DNA from: Chondrinema litorale | GTDB taxonomy: Bacteria > Bacteroidota > Bacteroidia > Cytophagales > Flammeovirgaceae | NCBI RefSeq assembly: GCF_026250525.1 | Contig: NZ_CP111055.1 | Location: forward strand, 112,345 to 176,344 | Length of the DNA: 64,000 nt | Reading direction: 5' to 3' | Part shown: positions 9,463-17,044 of the stretch, one piece after another | Layout: each line of letters opens with the position of its first letter | How positions within the stretch are numbered: position 1 is the first letter of the stretch | Translations under genes and position numbers: made by a program | The notes under the pieces: model-generated | Database searches by the model: none | What the model was told of the DNA's origin: nothing | Seen by the model: the letters and a program-made list of their open reading frames with translations, nothing else

Positions 9463-10064
9463 CTCAAATATTATTTTTTGTATTTGGGTTATAGAGCTGG
9501 AGGGATTTGAATAAATACAAGCTATATGACTGATAATCAAACTTTTACTAAAAATGAGATGAAAATTAGTCAAACAATCGAGAAGCAAAATAGCCTAAAA
9601 GTGGTATTTTAAATCAGGTGAATGTAAAATTATGTATAGTGTTATATGGGATTTTCAAGTAAATATTACCCTTTTGTATCTATAGCGGATTTGTAATTAG
9701 ACCCAAATAGCAGGCTGTATTCTTCCTGTAAAAGCCTTTATGGATACCAACAAAGACGGACAAAAAGATGTGTTAAACTCCAGAAATGTATTTAATAAAC
9801 TGAAGATAACACGATACAAATTTCAATACCTGATTTATAAGCCTGGTAAACTAAAGTAAACCTCAGACAAATAAATCAGCTACTACATTTTAAGCTGAAT
9901 TTGCAATTGTTCGTTGTATGCAAGTGTGTCGTAGATTTCGCCAAGGAGTTTAAACACCTTACAAGATTAAAAAAGCAATAAATTGATGGGAGATTTTATA
10001 AGTTATCGTTTAACTATACTGAAATAAATAAACTGAAACTATAAAAAAAGGCACAATTATTTTT
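9463..10064. other. 600-base stretch without a convincing gene
   Basis: No long open frame on either strand. A 39-codon frame at 9740-9859 begins MDTNKDGQKDVL, which looks like a calcium-loop-type DxNxDG motif, but it has no ribosome-binding site or family support. The composition changes locally (less AT-rich near 9690-9960), consistent with decayed sequence between the copper cluster and the S41-like remnant. Confidence 0.35.
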
Positions 10065-10106
10065 CAACTAAATATTTAGTTGTATATTTAAACTAATCTT
10101 TTAGTT
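10065..10106. promoter_or_regulatory. Two tandem palindromes (CAACTAAA/TTTAGTTG type)
   Basis: CAACTAAATATTTAGTTG at 10065-10082 is a perfect 18-bp palindrome. AACTAA-TCTT-TTAGTT at 10091-10106 is a second copy, 25 bp away centre to centre and 22 bases before the ATG of the S41-like remnant. Paired operators of this form suggest a dimeric repressor. The sequence recalls operators of BlaI/MecI-type repressors in Bacteroidota, but no such regulator is encoded in the window. Confidence 0.5.
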
Positions 10107-10127
10107 GAAAAGTTAGTAATTAATGAA

Positions 10128-10289
10128 ATGAAAAAATTGCTTTATTTAATTTGTGTATGTTTCAGTTGTAATTTATTTTCTCAAACTCTTTCAGTTGAAC
10201 AGGTAAAATCAGATATTGATTCCATAGTAGAGATATTATCAAATGTTCATGCAACATTTAATGATTCACCTAACAAACCCATGAATTAG
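10128..10289 (+). pseudogene. Truncated S41-peptidase-like gene start (53 codons)
   Basis: The frame begins MKKLLYLICVCFS, a signal peptide, and continues LSVEQVKSDIDSIVEILSNVHATF before a TAG after 53 codons. The phrase 'VKSDIDSIVEILSNVHATF' resembles the first helix of Bacteroidota S41 (C-terminal processing) peptidases, normally over 400 residues long. No continuation is seen in other frames before the inverted-repeat element at 10330. The start region and its operators are intact while the body is gone, so this is best read as a decayed 5' end; a short secreted peptide is an alternative. Confidence 0.5.
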
Positions 10290-10329
10290 AACTAATCCTG
10301 ATTATAATAAAAACACCAGCATACAACAC

Positions 10330-10437
10330 GCGGTATAGTTAATAAGGTGTTCAGTGGTTTTCGTTGCGTAGTAATCCGCTCTAATTTTTATTTTAACTTG
10401 ATAGGTGAAAAGCCCGCACTCCCTTACACCATACCGC
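10330..10437. repeat. About 108-bp element bounded by GCGGTAT/ATACCGC
   Basis: GCGGTAT at 10330-10336 and its exact reverse complement ATACCGC at 10431-10437 bound a segment that is clearly more GC-rich than its surroundings. It lies between the truncated S41-like start and the serine hydrolase and abuts the point where homology ends. It may be an intergenic repeat or a recombination-site relic. No second copy was found in the window. Confidence 0.35.
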
Positions 10438-10469
10438 CACCGTTCTATGCCATCACTAAACAAACAATT

Positions 10470-12098
10470 ATGAAGATAAAAATTCTAGTCTTAGTTATCG
10501 TATCAATGGCCTCATTGAGAAGTTATGGGCAAGGTTTTGAGAATATGATTGACAAATTGCTCAATGAGAAGTACCCTGCTACTGGCCCAGGAGCAACAGC
10601 ACTAGTGGCAAAGGAAGGTGAAATTGTGTATCATAAAGCTTTTGGGATGGCAAATTTGGAATTGGATGTCCCCATGCAAACCGATATGGTTTTTCAAATA
10701 GCATCTATATCCAAGCAGTTTACGGCTGTCTCTATTTTAATGCTGATAGAACAAGGGAAACTTAATTTAGATGATGATATCACTAAATATATTGAAGACT
10801 ATCCCACCGGTGGAAAGTATATAAGTATTAAGCATTTATTGACTCATACCTCCGGGATTTCCCGATCCATAACACAAAAACCATGGGATTCAAATATTCG
10901 GAAACATGATTTTGATATACCGTCATGGATCGACTATTTCAAAAACGAGCCAAAAACTTTTAGCCCTGGTGAGGCTTTTCAATACAATAACTTTGGCTAC
11001 ATCTTACTTAGTCAAATTATAGAAATAGTATCTGGCATAAGTTATGGTGATTACGTTGAAAAGAATATATTTCAACCTTTAGGAATGCACAACTCTAGAC
11101 AAGCAAATGATTCTGATATTATTAAAAATCGAGCTTATGGATATGAAAAATATGACGATTATGTAAATAAGCAATATACGAGTCTGTCTTGGTCAATCGG
11201 AGCTGGATCATTAATGTCCACAGTAGAAGATTTATATATCTGGAATAGAGCCCTGGCTAATAACTTACTGATTAGTAATGAATCATTGGATTTGGCATTC
11301 ACCAACCACCAATTGAAAAATGGCGATGAGATTAATTATGGTTTTGGCTGGTTTATTAACGAAATCAATGGAAGTCCGACAGTGGAACATGCAGGTGGCG
11401 ATCATGGATTTCGAACAGATGCGATATATCTTCCTAAAGAAGATGTTTTCGTTGCAATTTTCTCAAATTGTAGTTGCGGAGAACCTCGACCTATATCTAC
11501 CAAAATTGCTGCTTTGACTATCAACAAACCATTTGAAGAACCTACTGTGGTCGCTACAGATGTTGAAGACATCTACAAGTGGGTTGGTAAGTACACCTTT
11601 AAAGACCGTAGCACACGTAATGTAATTTTAAAGGATGCAAAATTGTATTGGGTTCTGCCAAATGGCACAGAGATAATGATGGCTGCTATTGACAATAACC
11701 ATTTTGTACTTGAAAACGGCATGACTCAAATTGAATTCAAGCTAGTGGCTGATACCTTGGTCGATGTTTCTGTGAAGAATAGAATAAGCGTAAAAACAGC
11801 CTCCAAACCATATACCACAAGAAGGGAAATAAAATTACCAAAAAAGACTATGACTAAATTTGTAGGGAGGTATAAGCTTTCCCAGGAATTTGATCTTACA
11901 ATAGCATGGGATAACGGTAAACTTACGGCTACTGGTACTGATCAAGACCCTGCTAACCTTTTCCCTGAATCACCTACAAGGTTTTTCTTCAAATCCATCG
12001 ATGCACACATAGATTTCATTCTAGATGGCCAGGGCAAAAGCACAGCCTTGGAAATAACTCAAAATGGTGTTACCTATTCAGGTAACAAGGTGAATTAA
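10470..12098 (+). CDS. Secreted serine hydrolase, class C beta-lactamase fold
   Basis: 542 residues from the ATG at 10470, which begins a clean signal peptide (MKIKILVLVIVSMASLRSYGQ). An upstream in-frame start at 10347 would add a non-signal-like stretch encoded by the inverted-repeat element and is rejected. The catalytic SISK (SxxK) follows VFQIA at about residue 84, and the second-shell YNN (YxN) lies in FQYNNFGYILLSQ. An HAGGDHGF motif takes the place of the KTG/HxG box. The C-terminal 180 residues form two beta-rich lipocalin-like domains seen in this group. The substrate (D-amino-acid peptides, esters or other) cannot be predicted. It is monocistronic. Confidence 0.85.
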   Translation: MKIKILVLVIVSMASLRSYGQGFENMIDKLLNEKYPATGPGATALVAKEGEIVYHKAFGMANLELDVPMQTDMVFQIASISKQFTAVSILMLIEQGKLNLDDDITKYIEDYPTGGKYISIKHLLTHTSGISRSITQKPWDSNIRKHDFDIPSWIDYFKNEPKTFSPGEAFQYNNFGYILLSQIIEIVSGISYGDYVEKNIFQPLGMHNSRQANDSDIIKNRAYGYEKYDDYVNKQYTSLSWSIGAGSLMSTVEDLYIWNRALANNLLISNESLDLAFTNHQLKNGDEINYGFGWFINEINGSPTVEHAGGDHGFRTDAIYLPKEDVFVAIFSNCSCGEPRPISTKIAALTINKPFEEPTVVATDVEDIYKWVGKYTFKDRSTRNVILKDAKLYWVLPNGTEIMMAAIDNNHFVLENGMTQIEFKLVADTLVDVSVKNRISVKTASKPYTTRREIKLPKKTMTKFVGRYKLSQEFDLTIAWDNGKLTATGTDQDPANLFPESPTRFFFKSIDAHIDFILDGQGKSTALEITQNGVTYSGNKVN

Positions 12099-12139
12099 AA
12101 CGGCATAGAACAAATGATATAGCACATACCTTTACTGAG

Positions 12140-12250
12140 CTATTTGAAACTGAAATACAATACCGATACTTTAGTAATGTTACCGATCTCTTTAGCATAG
12201 TTGAGAACTTTTAACTTACGACGAATGTCTGAGTGGGCTTTTGCTGTCAT
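12140..12250 (-). pseudogene. IS481/IS3-type transposase N-terminal remnant
   Basis: On the minus strand the ATG at 12250 opens 36 codons: MTAKAHSDIRRKLKVLNYAKEIGNITK, then a stop at 12140. This matches the start of helix-turn-helix transposases of the IS481/IS3 superfamily (DIRRKLKVLxYAKExGNxSK, normally followed by CRYFGISRxTFY). After about codon 27 a frame change is visible, since RYC-IS reads in another frame. The catalytic DDE part is absent. No terminal repeats could be placed. It is the only transposon trace in the window. Confidence 0.6.
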
Positions 12251-12430
12251 AAAATCAAGATTTGAGTTGAGCAATATTCAAAATTAATATCGTAAACCTT
12301 AGTCTTGATTTTCATATTTTAATCTTACTAAAATAACAAAGTACTAAGATTATCAGAGAAAACTTAGATATATATTTCATCATCTGATTAAGCTGTCTTT
12401 TGATACTTAGTACTTCGTATTACTGTTTTT

Positions 12431-14041
12431 TTACTTAAAAGTAAGTTTAGCTAACTTACCTCCTTTTAATGTTTGTCCCGCAAAGAGAATGACTTCGTTT
12501 TCTGAAATCTGTTCAGTCAAATCTGGAATCGCAAATAGATTTATTTCTTGATAAGCGAACAATATTTCTTTATGTTGAACACCATCACTTCCTAACTCAA
12601 CAATGCTAGTAATTGCCATTTTGTTTGGCTTAAAAGCCTTGATGTTTTCTAGATTTGGATTAAGAATATTTTCTTTCTCGTCATTAAAGATAAAATATAT
12701 TTTGTCTTTAATGACAATAGTTTCATAAGAAATTATATACTCGTCATCACTGTAAGCTAATTGTTTTTTATCAATTTTAGTAGACCATTCGACTTCTCCA
12801 GAAGGAGAGATATTTATAGATAAAATATTGTAACAAGCTACTCTAGATGATGAATTAGATGATAATGAACATTTATATTCACTGATTAGTACAATACCAC
12901 CATCTTCTCTTAGGATAACTTGATCTAAGCTGTAATTAGTTAATCCTTTTTCCTTAATTTTTTCGATCTTATTCATCTTCTTACCATATGAATAAGCATT
13001 ATCTAATAAGAATTCATCACTAAATTGATTAGTAGTACTACTTACTATTTTATTGCTTTGTGTATCAAATCTAAAATAAAAGCTACCAATAATACCATTT
13101 AAATCATTCTCTGAATAAAACCCACTACAAATTACTTCATTTTGTTTTTCTGTTATAGTTAATTCAATATCAGTGATAAACTTGTCCTCTAAATCAATTA
13201 TAAAAGTGTCAAACTTATTTGCTAATTCAGAGAGGCATAACAATCGATATTTAAAATTAGGAAGACCATCTACTTCATTTTTATGTTTTTCTTTATACTC
13301 TTTCCCAAGTAGATATACTTTACCGTCGTTATTAACTTTAACTTTTCTAATACTGAATAATTCATTTTCAAAAGGTATTTCATATGTATTACTCCAAAGC
13401 ATATTAAACCCTGCTTCGTAGACTTGTACCCCAACAATTTCATTGTCACTTTTATTTTCAGTGGTTTGCTTAAAGTATACTAAAAGCTTAGTCTTATCTC
13501 TAGAAATTATATAATCGTAAGCACCTTCTCCATTATCATTATAAAGATTTGCTTTATTACCATTAAATGCTACCATGTTGACACTTGCAGCAAGTCGTTT
13601 TTTTTCTTGCTCAACATTTAACGTTTTTTTATTGATCTTTTGAACAAATAACTCTTTTTTTCTAATGTCCTTATTATTAAAAGTAGACATTAGGTATAAT
13701 TCATCACCAAATTGAAAAACAGATTCAAGCTCATATCCCTTATCCAGTTCAATTTTTTTCGAGCTTGTTAGTTTCATATCATTGTCATAATGTTGAAGTA
13801 AATAAGAGAATTTAACACCTCCAGCAGCAAGTGTAATTATTCCCATTTCAACTGCAGGTTGTAAAAACTTAACATATATTCCAGTTTCATCATGTCCGAC
13901 TACATCACCCAATGGTGTTTTCTTTAATTTACTTTTTTCGAGATTGCTCCATTTAATATCTATTTTATCCCTGAATTTTGCTTTAGGGACAATTGATGTA
14001 AAAAAAATTAAGACAATAATAGAGATAAAAATTTTTTTCAT
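12431..14041 (-). CDS. Secreted protein of unknown function (536 aa)
   Basis: The chosen ATG at 14041 begins a lysine-rich signal peptide (MKKIFISIIVLIFFTSIV); an in-frame ATG 18 bases earlier is possible. The mature protein is rich in beta strands with repeated short motifs such as YELESVFQFGDELYLMST and DGKVYLLGKEYKE, as in a beta-propeller. No catalytic motif or cysteine pattern was recognised. It stands alone, convergent with the transposase remnant and serine hydrolase, and divergent from the Crp/Fnr gene across about 290 bases. The function is unknown. Confidence 0.7.
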   Translation of the reverse strand: MKKIFISIIVLIFFTSIVPKAKFRDKIDIKWSNLEKSKLKKTPLGDVVGHDETGIYVKFLQPAVEMGIITLAAGGVKFSYLLQHYDNDMKLTSSKKIELDKGYELESVFQFGDELYLMSTFNNKDIRKKELFVQKINKKTLNVEQEKKRLAASVNMVAFNGNKANLYNDNGEGAYDYIISRDKTKLLVYFKQTTENKSDNEIVGVQVYEAGFNMLWSNTYEIPFENELFSIRKVKVNNDGKVYLLGKEYKEKHKNEVDGLPNFKYRLLCLSELANKFDTFIIDLEDKFITDIELTITEKQNEVICSGFYSENDLNGIIGSFYFRFDTQSNKIVSSTTNQFSDEFLLDNAYSYGKKMNKIEKIKEKGLTNYSLDQVILREDGGIVLISEYKCSLSSNSSSRVACYNILSINISPSGEVEWSTKIDKKQLAYSDDEYIISYETIVIKDKIYFIFNDEKENILNPNLENIKAFKPNKMAITSIVELGSDGVQHKEILFAYQEINLFAIPDLTEQISENEVILFAGQTLKGGKLAKLTFK

Positions 14042-14281
14042 AGCGTAAAAATAATTCAATGTTAATCTCCGTAAAGTTATTCTTACAAAGAGACCTTCAT
14101 TGGAAAATATGCTAAATATTAGTTAATGTACTCATGTAATTAATGAAGGGGTATTTCAATGAGATAAATACTTCATCTCTCTATTTATAATGATATTATT
14201 TTTCTAAAATTTAAAATAGTATAGTTGATTCATTTATAAATTAGAATAACTATTTCATAAATTCCCCAATTAGTAGACTTT

Positions 14282-14295
14282 TTACCAAATGGTAA
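14282..14295. promoter_or_regulatory. Operator palindrome TTACCA-AA-TGGTAA before the Crp/Fnr gene
   Basis: Perfect 6-bp arms around AA. Its centre (14288.5) is 28.5 bases before the -7-like box TAACTTTG at 14317-14324 and about 41 bases before the predicted transcription start near 14330. That is the classic position for a Crp/Fnr-family activator. The same site recurs before the neighbouring SDR gene. Confidence 0.7.
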
Positions 14296-14316
14296 TTTAG
14301 AACTTATTCTATGATT

Positions 14317-14324
14317 TAACTTTG
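14317..14324 (+). promoter_or_regulatory. Bacteroidota -7 box TAACTTTG
   Basis: Exact match to TAnnTTTG. It ends only 4 bases before the ATG at 14329, so the transcript is probably leaderless or nearly so. The -33 TTTG box is absent and its place is taken by the operator palindrome, as expected for an activator-dependent promoter. Confidence 0.55.
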
Positions 14325-14328
14325 CGCA

Positions 14329-14898
14329 ATGGAAGATTTTATTGAATATATTTTACAATTCGGCAATCTAAATAAACAGCAAATTGACTTGATAAAAAGG
14401 AAAGCGAAAGAAATAGAAATCAATAAAGACGATTATCTATCGGAAGCAGGAAAAATACCAAGACAAGTTGGATTTCTTCTTGAAGGAATTTTTCGATTTT
14501 GTTACTATAACAATAGAGGTGAAGAAATTACAAATTATTTAATTGATGAGAACCATTTTGTTACAGATTATCAAAATTTTGCTGCAAATATGGCAGCTTC
14601 TGAATATGTACAAGCTGTTACCAATTGCAAGTTGCTTGTGTTTTCCAAGAAAGATTGGGATGAGCTTTTAAACACTATTATCGGTTGGGATAAGGTTGTA
14701 TCTAAAATAGTAGAAAAATGTTTGGTACAAAAAATTGAAGCAAGAAGTCCATTAGTTTCAGAAGATGCGACTACAAGGTATTTATCATTTCTTGAAAAAT
14801 TTCCGACTTTTGTTAATCGTGTACCTCTGTCTTATATTGCTTCCTACTTAGGTATTACCCAACAATCATTAAGTAGAATAAGAAAAAACATTCGCTAA
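14329..14898 (+). CDS. Crp/Fnr-family transcriptional regulator
   Basis: 189 residues: a cyclic-nucleotide-binding-type beta barrel (about 20-125, with IPRQVGFLLEGIFRFCYYNNRGEEITNYL-like strands) and a C-terminal helix-turn-helix (about 165-187, SYIASYLGITQQSLSRIRKN). It lacks the arginine/serine pocket of true cAMP receptors, as do most Bacteroidota members that control small-molecule-responsive SDR genes. It probably activates itself and the SDR gene 80 bases downstream through the shared TTACCAAATGGTAA site. The ligand is unknown. Confidence 0.87.
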   Translation: MEDFIEYILQFGNLNKQQIDLIKRKAKEIEINKDDYLSEAGKIPRQVGFLLEGIFRFCYYNNRGEEITNYLIDENHFVTDYQNFAANMAASEYVQAVTNCKLLVFSKKDWDELLNTIIGWDKVVSKIVEKCLVQKIEARSPLVSEDATTRYLSFLEKFPTFVNRVPLSYIASYLGITQQSLSRIRKNIR

Positions 14899-14907
14899 AA
14901 TTGCATT

Positions 14908-14921
14908 TTACCAAATGGTAA
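14908..14921. promoter_or_regulatory. Second operator palindrome TTACCA-AA-TGGTAA before the SDR gene
   Basis: Identical to the site at 14282-14295 and extended by one further matching pair (7-bp arms, 14907-14922). It lies between the regulator stop and the SDR start. Its centre is 29.5 bases before an AAAATTTG box at 14944-14951, a one-mismatch match to TAnnTTTG. The spacing is almost the same as in the first copy. Confidence 0.68.
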
Positions 14922-14978
14922 ATGATTTCATTTTTTATTAGGCAAAATTTGTAGTACACAAATTAAATTAAAAGAAAA

Positions 14979-15746
14979 ATGAAGTCAGCATTTATAACAG
15001 GAGCTAATAAAGGAATTGGTTTAGCTACAGCTAAGCAACTTTTGCAAAAAGGGTTTTATGTTTATATCGGAAGCAGAAACTTGGAAAATGGTTTACAAGT
15101 TATTGAAAAGCTTAAAGCACAAGATTATTCAAATGTAGAAGCCATTCAGATTGATGTAACTGATAATAATTCAGTAAAAAACGCAAGGGTAGAACTTGGC
15201 AAGAGAATAGGAAATTTAGATGTTTTAATAAATAATGCAGGTATTAGTGGAGTAAAGTTTGACCAGAATGGCAATTACATTCCACAAACTTGGACAGCTA
15301 CAGAAGCAACCATAGACACATTTAAAGAAGTATATGATACAAATGTTTATGGAGTGGTTAGAGTAACACAAGCCTTTTTGGATTTATTAAAAAAATCGGC
15401 TGAACCTAGAATTGTAATGGTCAGTTCAACAGTTGGTTCGCTTACACTTCAAAGTGATCCGAATTGGCAGGCATATTCATATGGAAAATTTGCTGTATAT
15501 GGCTCATCAAAATCGGCTTTGAATATGTATACGGTACATTTGGCTTATGAACTTCGCGATACACCATTTAAAGTAAATATGGTAGATCCTGGTTATACCA
15601 AAACTGATTTTACAAATTACAATGGTGGTGAAGTTGAAGAAGCAGGAAAACGAATTGCAAAATATGCTTTGATTGATGAGAATAGTGTAACAGGGAGGTT
15701 TTTTAGCGAAGAAACCAATCCTGAGACAGGTGAAATTGGTTGGTAA
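14979..15746 (+). CDS. SDR-family oxidoreductase
   Basis: 255 residues, a classical short-chain dehydrogenase. The nucleotide-binding motif TGANKGIG is at residues 7-14, NNAG near 88-91, a catalytic Ser in MVSSTVG and YGSSK as the Tyr-Lys catalytic pair. It resembles carbonyl reductases and quinone- or xenobiotic-responsive SDRs. The shared operator makes it the probable target of the adjacent Crp/Fnr regulator. The physiological substrate is unknown; NADPH preference is likely from the family but not read here. Confidence 0.85.
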   Translation: MKSAFITGANKGIGLATAKQLLQKGFYVYIGSRNLENGLQVIEKLKAQDYSNVEAIQIDVTDNNSVKNARVELGKRIGNLDVLINNAGISGVKFDQNGNYIPQTWTATEATIDTFKEVYDTNVYGVVRVTQAFLDLLKKSAEPRIVMVSSTVGSLTLQSDPNWQAYSYGKFAVYGSSKSALNMYTVHLAYELRDTPFKVNMVDPGYTKTDFTNYNGGEVEEAGKRIAKYALIDENSVTGRFFSEETNPETGEIGW

Positions 15747-15778
15747 TGAAAATACCAAATAGCTAATTTATATTTATT

Positions 15779-15823
15779 AATAGCAAAAAGGAATCAACTT
15801 AAATTCGATCCTTTTTTGCTATT
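15779..15823 (+). terminator. Hairpin terminator after the SDR gene
   Basis: AATAGCAAAAAGGA (15779-15792) pairs with TCCTTTTTTGCTATT (15809-15823) with one bulged T. It starts 33 bases after the SDR stop and is followed by GTTTTCT. It is likely a Rho-independent terminator and could work in both directions. Confidence 0.6.
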
Positions 15824-16036
15824 GTTTTCTATTAGTAATTGATGAAATAATAAATTATTTAAAAAAAAATACCAGATAGTCTAAATAGGATTCGAAGCAG
15901 TTTTCAAATCTTGTTGGAAATGAAATAGATTGATAATGAGTATTATATTTTAGTAAAACAATAGCTAAATATTTACCTTAATTAACATAATGTAAATTAT
16001 GGATATTTTTTAAATAGTTGATTATCAGTGTATTAA
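15824..16036. other. Intergenic sequence without recognised content
   Basis: About 210 AT-rich bases between the SDR terminator and the toxin remnant. No open frame, palindrome or homology was seen. Confidence 0.5.
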
Positions 16037-16216
16037 CCCATTGTACTCACCCAAATTATTCGAAACGCTAAAGGAAAATCTGGTGGAACAAGAATAAATA
16101 CATATGTACTTGTAACAGAAGAAACCGTCTTTTTACTATTCATCTACGATAAATTTGACAAAGAAAGTATCTCAGATAAAGAGCTAGCAGAACTGCTTGA
16201 TGATATAGATATGTAG
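16037..16216 (+). pseudogene. RelE/HigB-type toxin, C-terminal remnant
   Basis: A 59-codon frame ending at TAG 16214-16216 reads QIIRNAKGKSGGTRINTYVLVTEE and then VFLLFIYDKFDKESISDKELAELLDDI. This is the C-terminal half of RelE/HigB-family mRNA interferases (K-GKSGG-RV-Y...IYDK-DKE-IS-KEL). A stop at 16034-16036 lies just upstream in frame and no start codon or N-terminal half is visible. No antitoxin gene follows. It is a decayed toxin gene, not a working one. Confidence 0.62.
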
Positions 16217-16252
16217 CATTTTGATGCCAATACCAACTTACGCATAACAAAC

Positions 16253-16280
16253 CCCCCAACATCTTTATAAACATTGGGGG
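16253..16280. other. GC-rich hairpin CCCCCAA/TTGGGGG
   Basis: CCCCCAA (16253-16259) pairs with TTGGGGG (16274-16280) around a 14-base loop, in the 150-base gap between the toxin remnant and the convergent immunity-candidate gene. No U-tract follows on either strand. It may act as a shared terminator. Confidence 0.4.
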
Positions 16281-16366
16281 CTAGTATATTTTAAACCAAG
16301 AATGAATGAAACATTATAACTCATATTTGGTGTGCAGCTAGAGGCTACACACCAGTGGGAGATGTT

Positions 16367-17044
16367 TTAACCTTTCATTTTTGATAGCCAGATCTCTTTC
16401 GCTTTTTTAAAGTTTTCCTTGTCAATTTTATTCTTTTTGACAACAACAGAAGGAGTCTCAACTCCAAATATTGTATCCAAGTCTAGCTGCATCAACTTTA
16501 TATACTTAGGGTCTATATGGTATAAGTTGATTTCCATGAACTCGATACGTTTATCGGGTCTGTTCTTTACATAGGCTACAAATATTTGGTTATAATAATA
16601 TGCTACTTCAATTGTTTGGATAGTACGATTAGAAGGTTTCAGATAAAGTCGTTTGACCAATGCATTTTCCCAAAGTTCAAATTGGTGAGGTAAATCCTTA
16701 GACCTATATGTAAAATAAGACCCTGCCCAGCCGCCAGATGTGAAGAAGGCATGAGAAAAAGTTACATTACTCAATGTTACTAAGTCCCAAATCATGTATT
16801 TTGCCTCATCTCCCAACCCTATAGCATTATTCTTTTCTAATAACTGGATATAGCCTTTCAATACATTAATCCTATCTGAAGGTGCCGCACTAAGATAGTC
16901 GCACAAAAGTTTCCTTTCTTTTTTGAAAGTATTGGGTCTCCTATCCAAATATGTACTATCGCCAACAGGCAATATCTGCGCATAAAGTTTGGGTTGAACC
17001 ATGTACAATACTAAAACGACCAATATCTTACTACATCTATACAT
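16367..17044 (-). CDS. Unknown secreted protein, candidate immunity partner of the RHS toxin
   Basis: 225 residues with an N-terminal hydrophobic segment (about 6-21, ending YAQ) that looks like a signal peptide. No family was recognised. The body is rich in Tyr and Trp with predicted mixed alpha/beta structure. Its ATG (17042-17044) directly abuts the stop codon of the RHS fragment (17045-17047), so the two are translationally coupled. In polymorphic toxin loci the gene directly after the toxin usually encodes its immunity protein. That role is inferred purely from position; the signal peptide would put it in the periplasm. Confidence 0.55.
   Translation of the reverse strand: MYRCSKILVVLVLYMVQPKLYAQILPVGDSTYLDRRPNTFKKERKLLCDYLSAAPSDRINVLKGYIQLLEKNNAIGLGDEAKYMIWDLVTLSNVTFSHAFFTSGGWAGSYFTYRSKDLPHQFELWENALVKRLYLKPSNRTIQTIEVAYYYNQIFVAYVKNRPDKRIEFMEINLYHIDPKYIKLMQLDLDTIFGVETPSVVVKKNKIDKENFKKAKEIWLSKMKG

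Noticed and set aside
9740..9859. 39-codon frame starting MDTNKDGQKDVL
   Set aside because: The calcium-loop-like start is suggestive, but there is no ribosome-binding site, signal or second motif; kept only as a note in the gap description.
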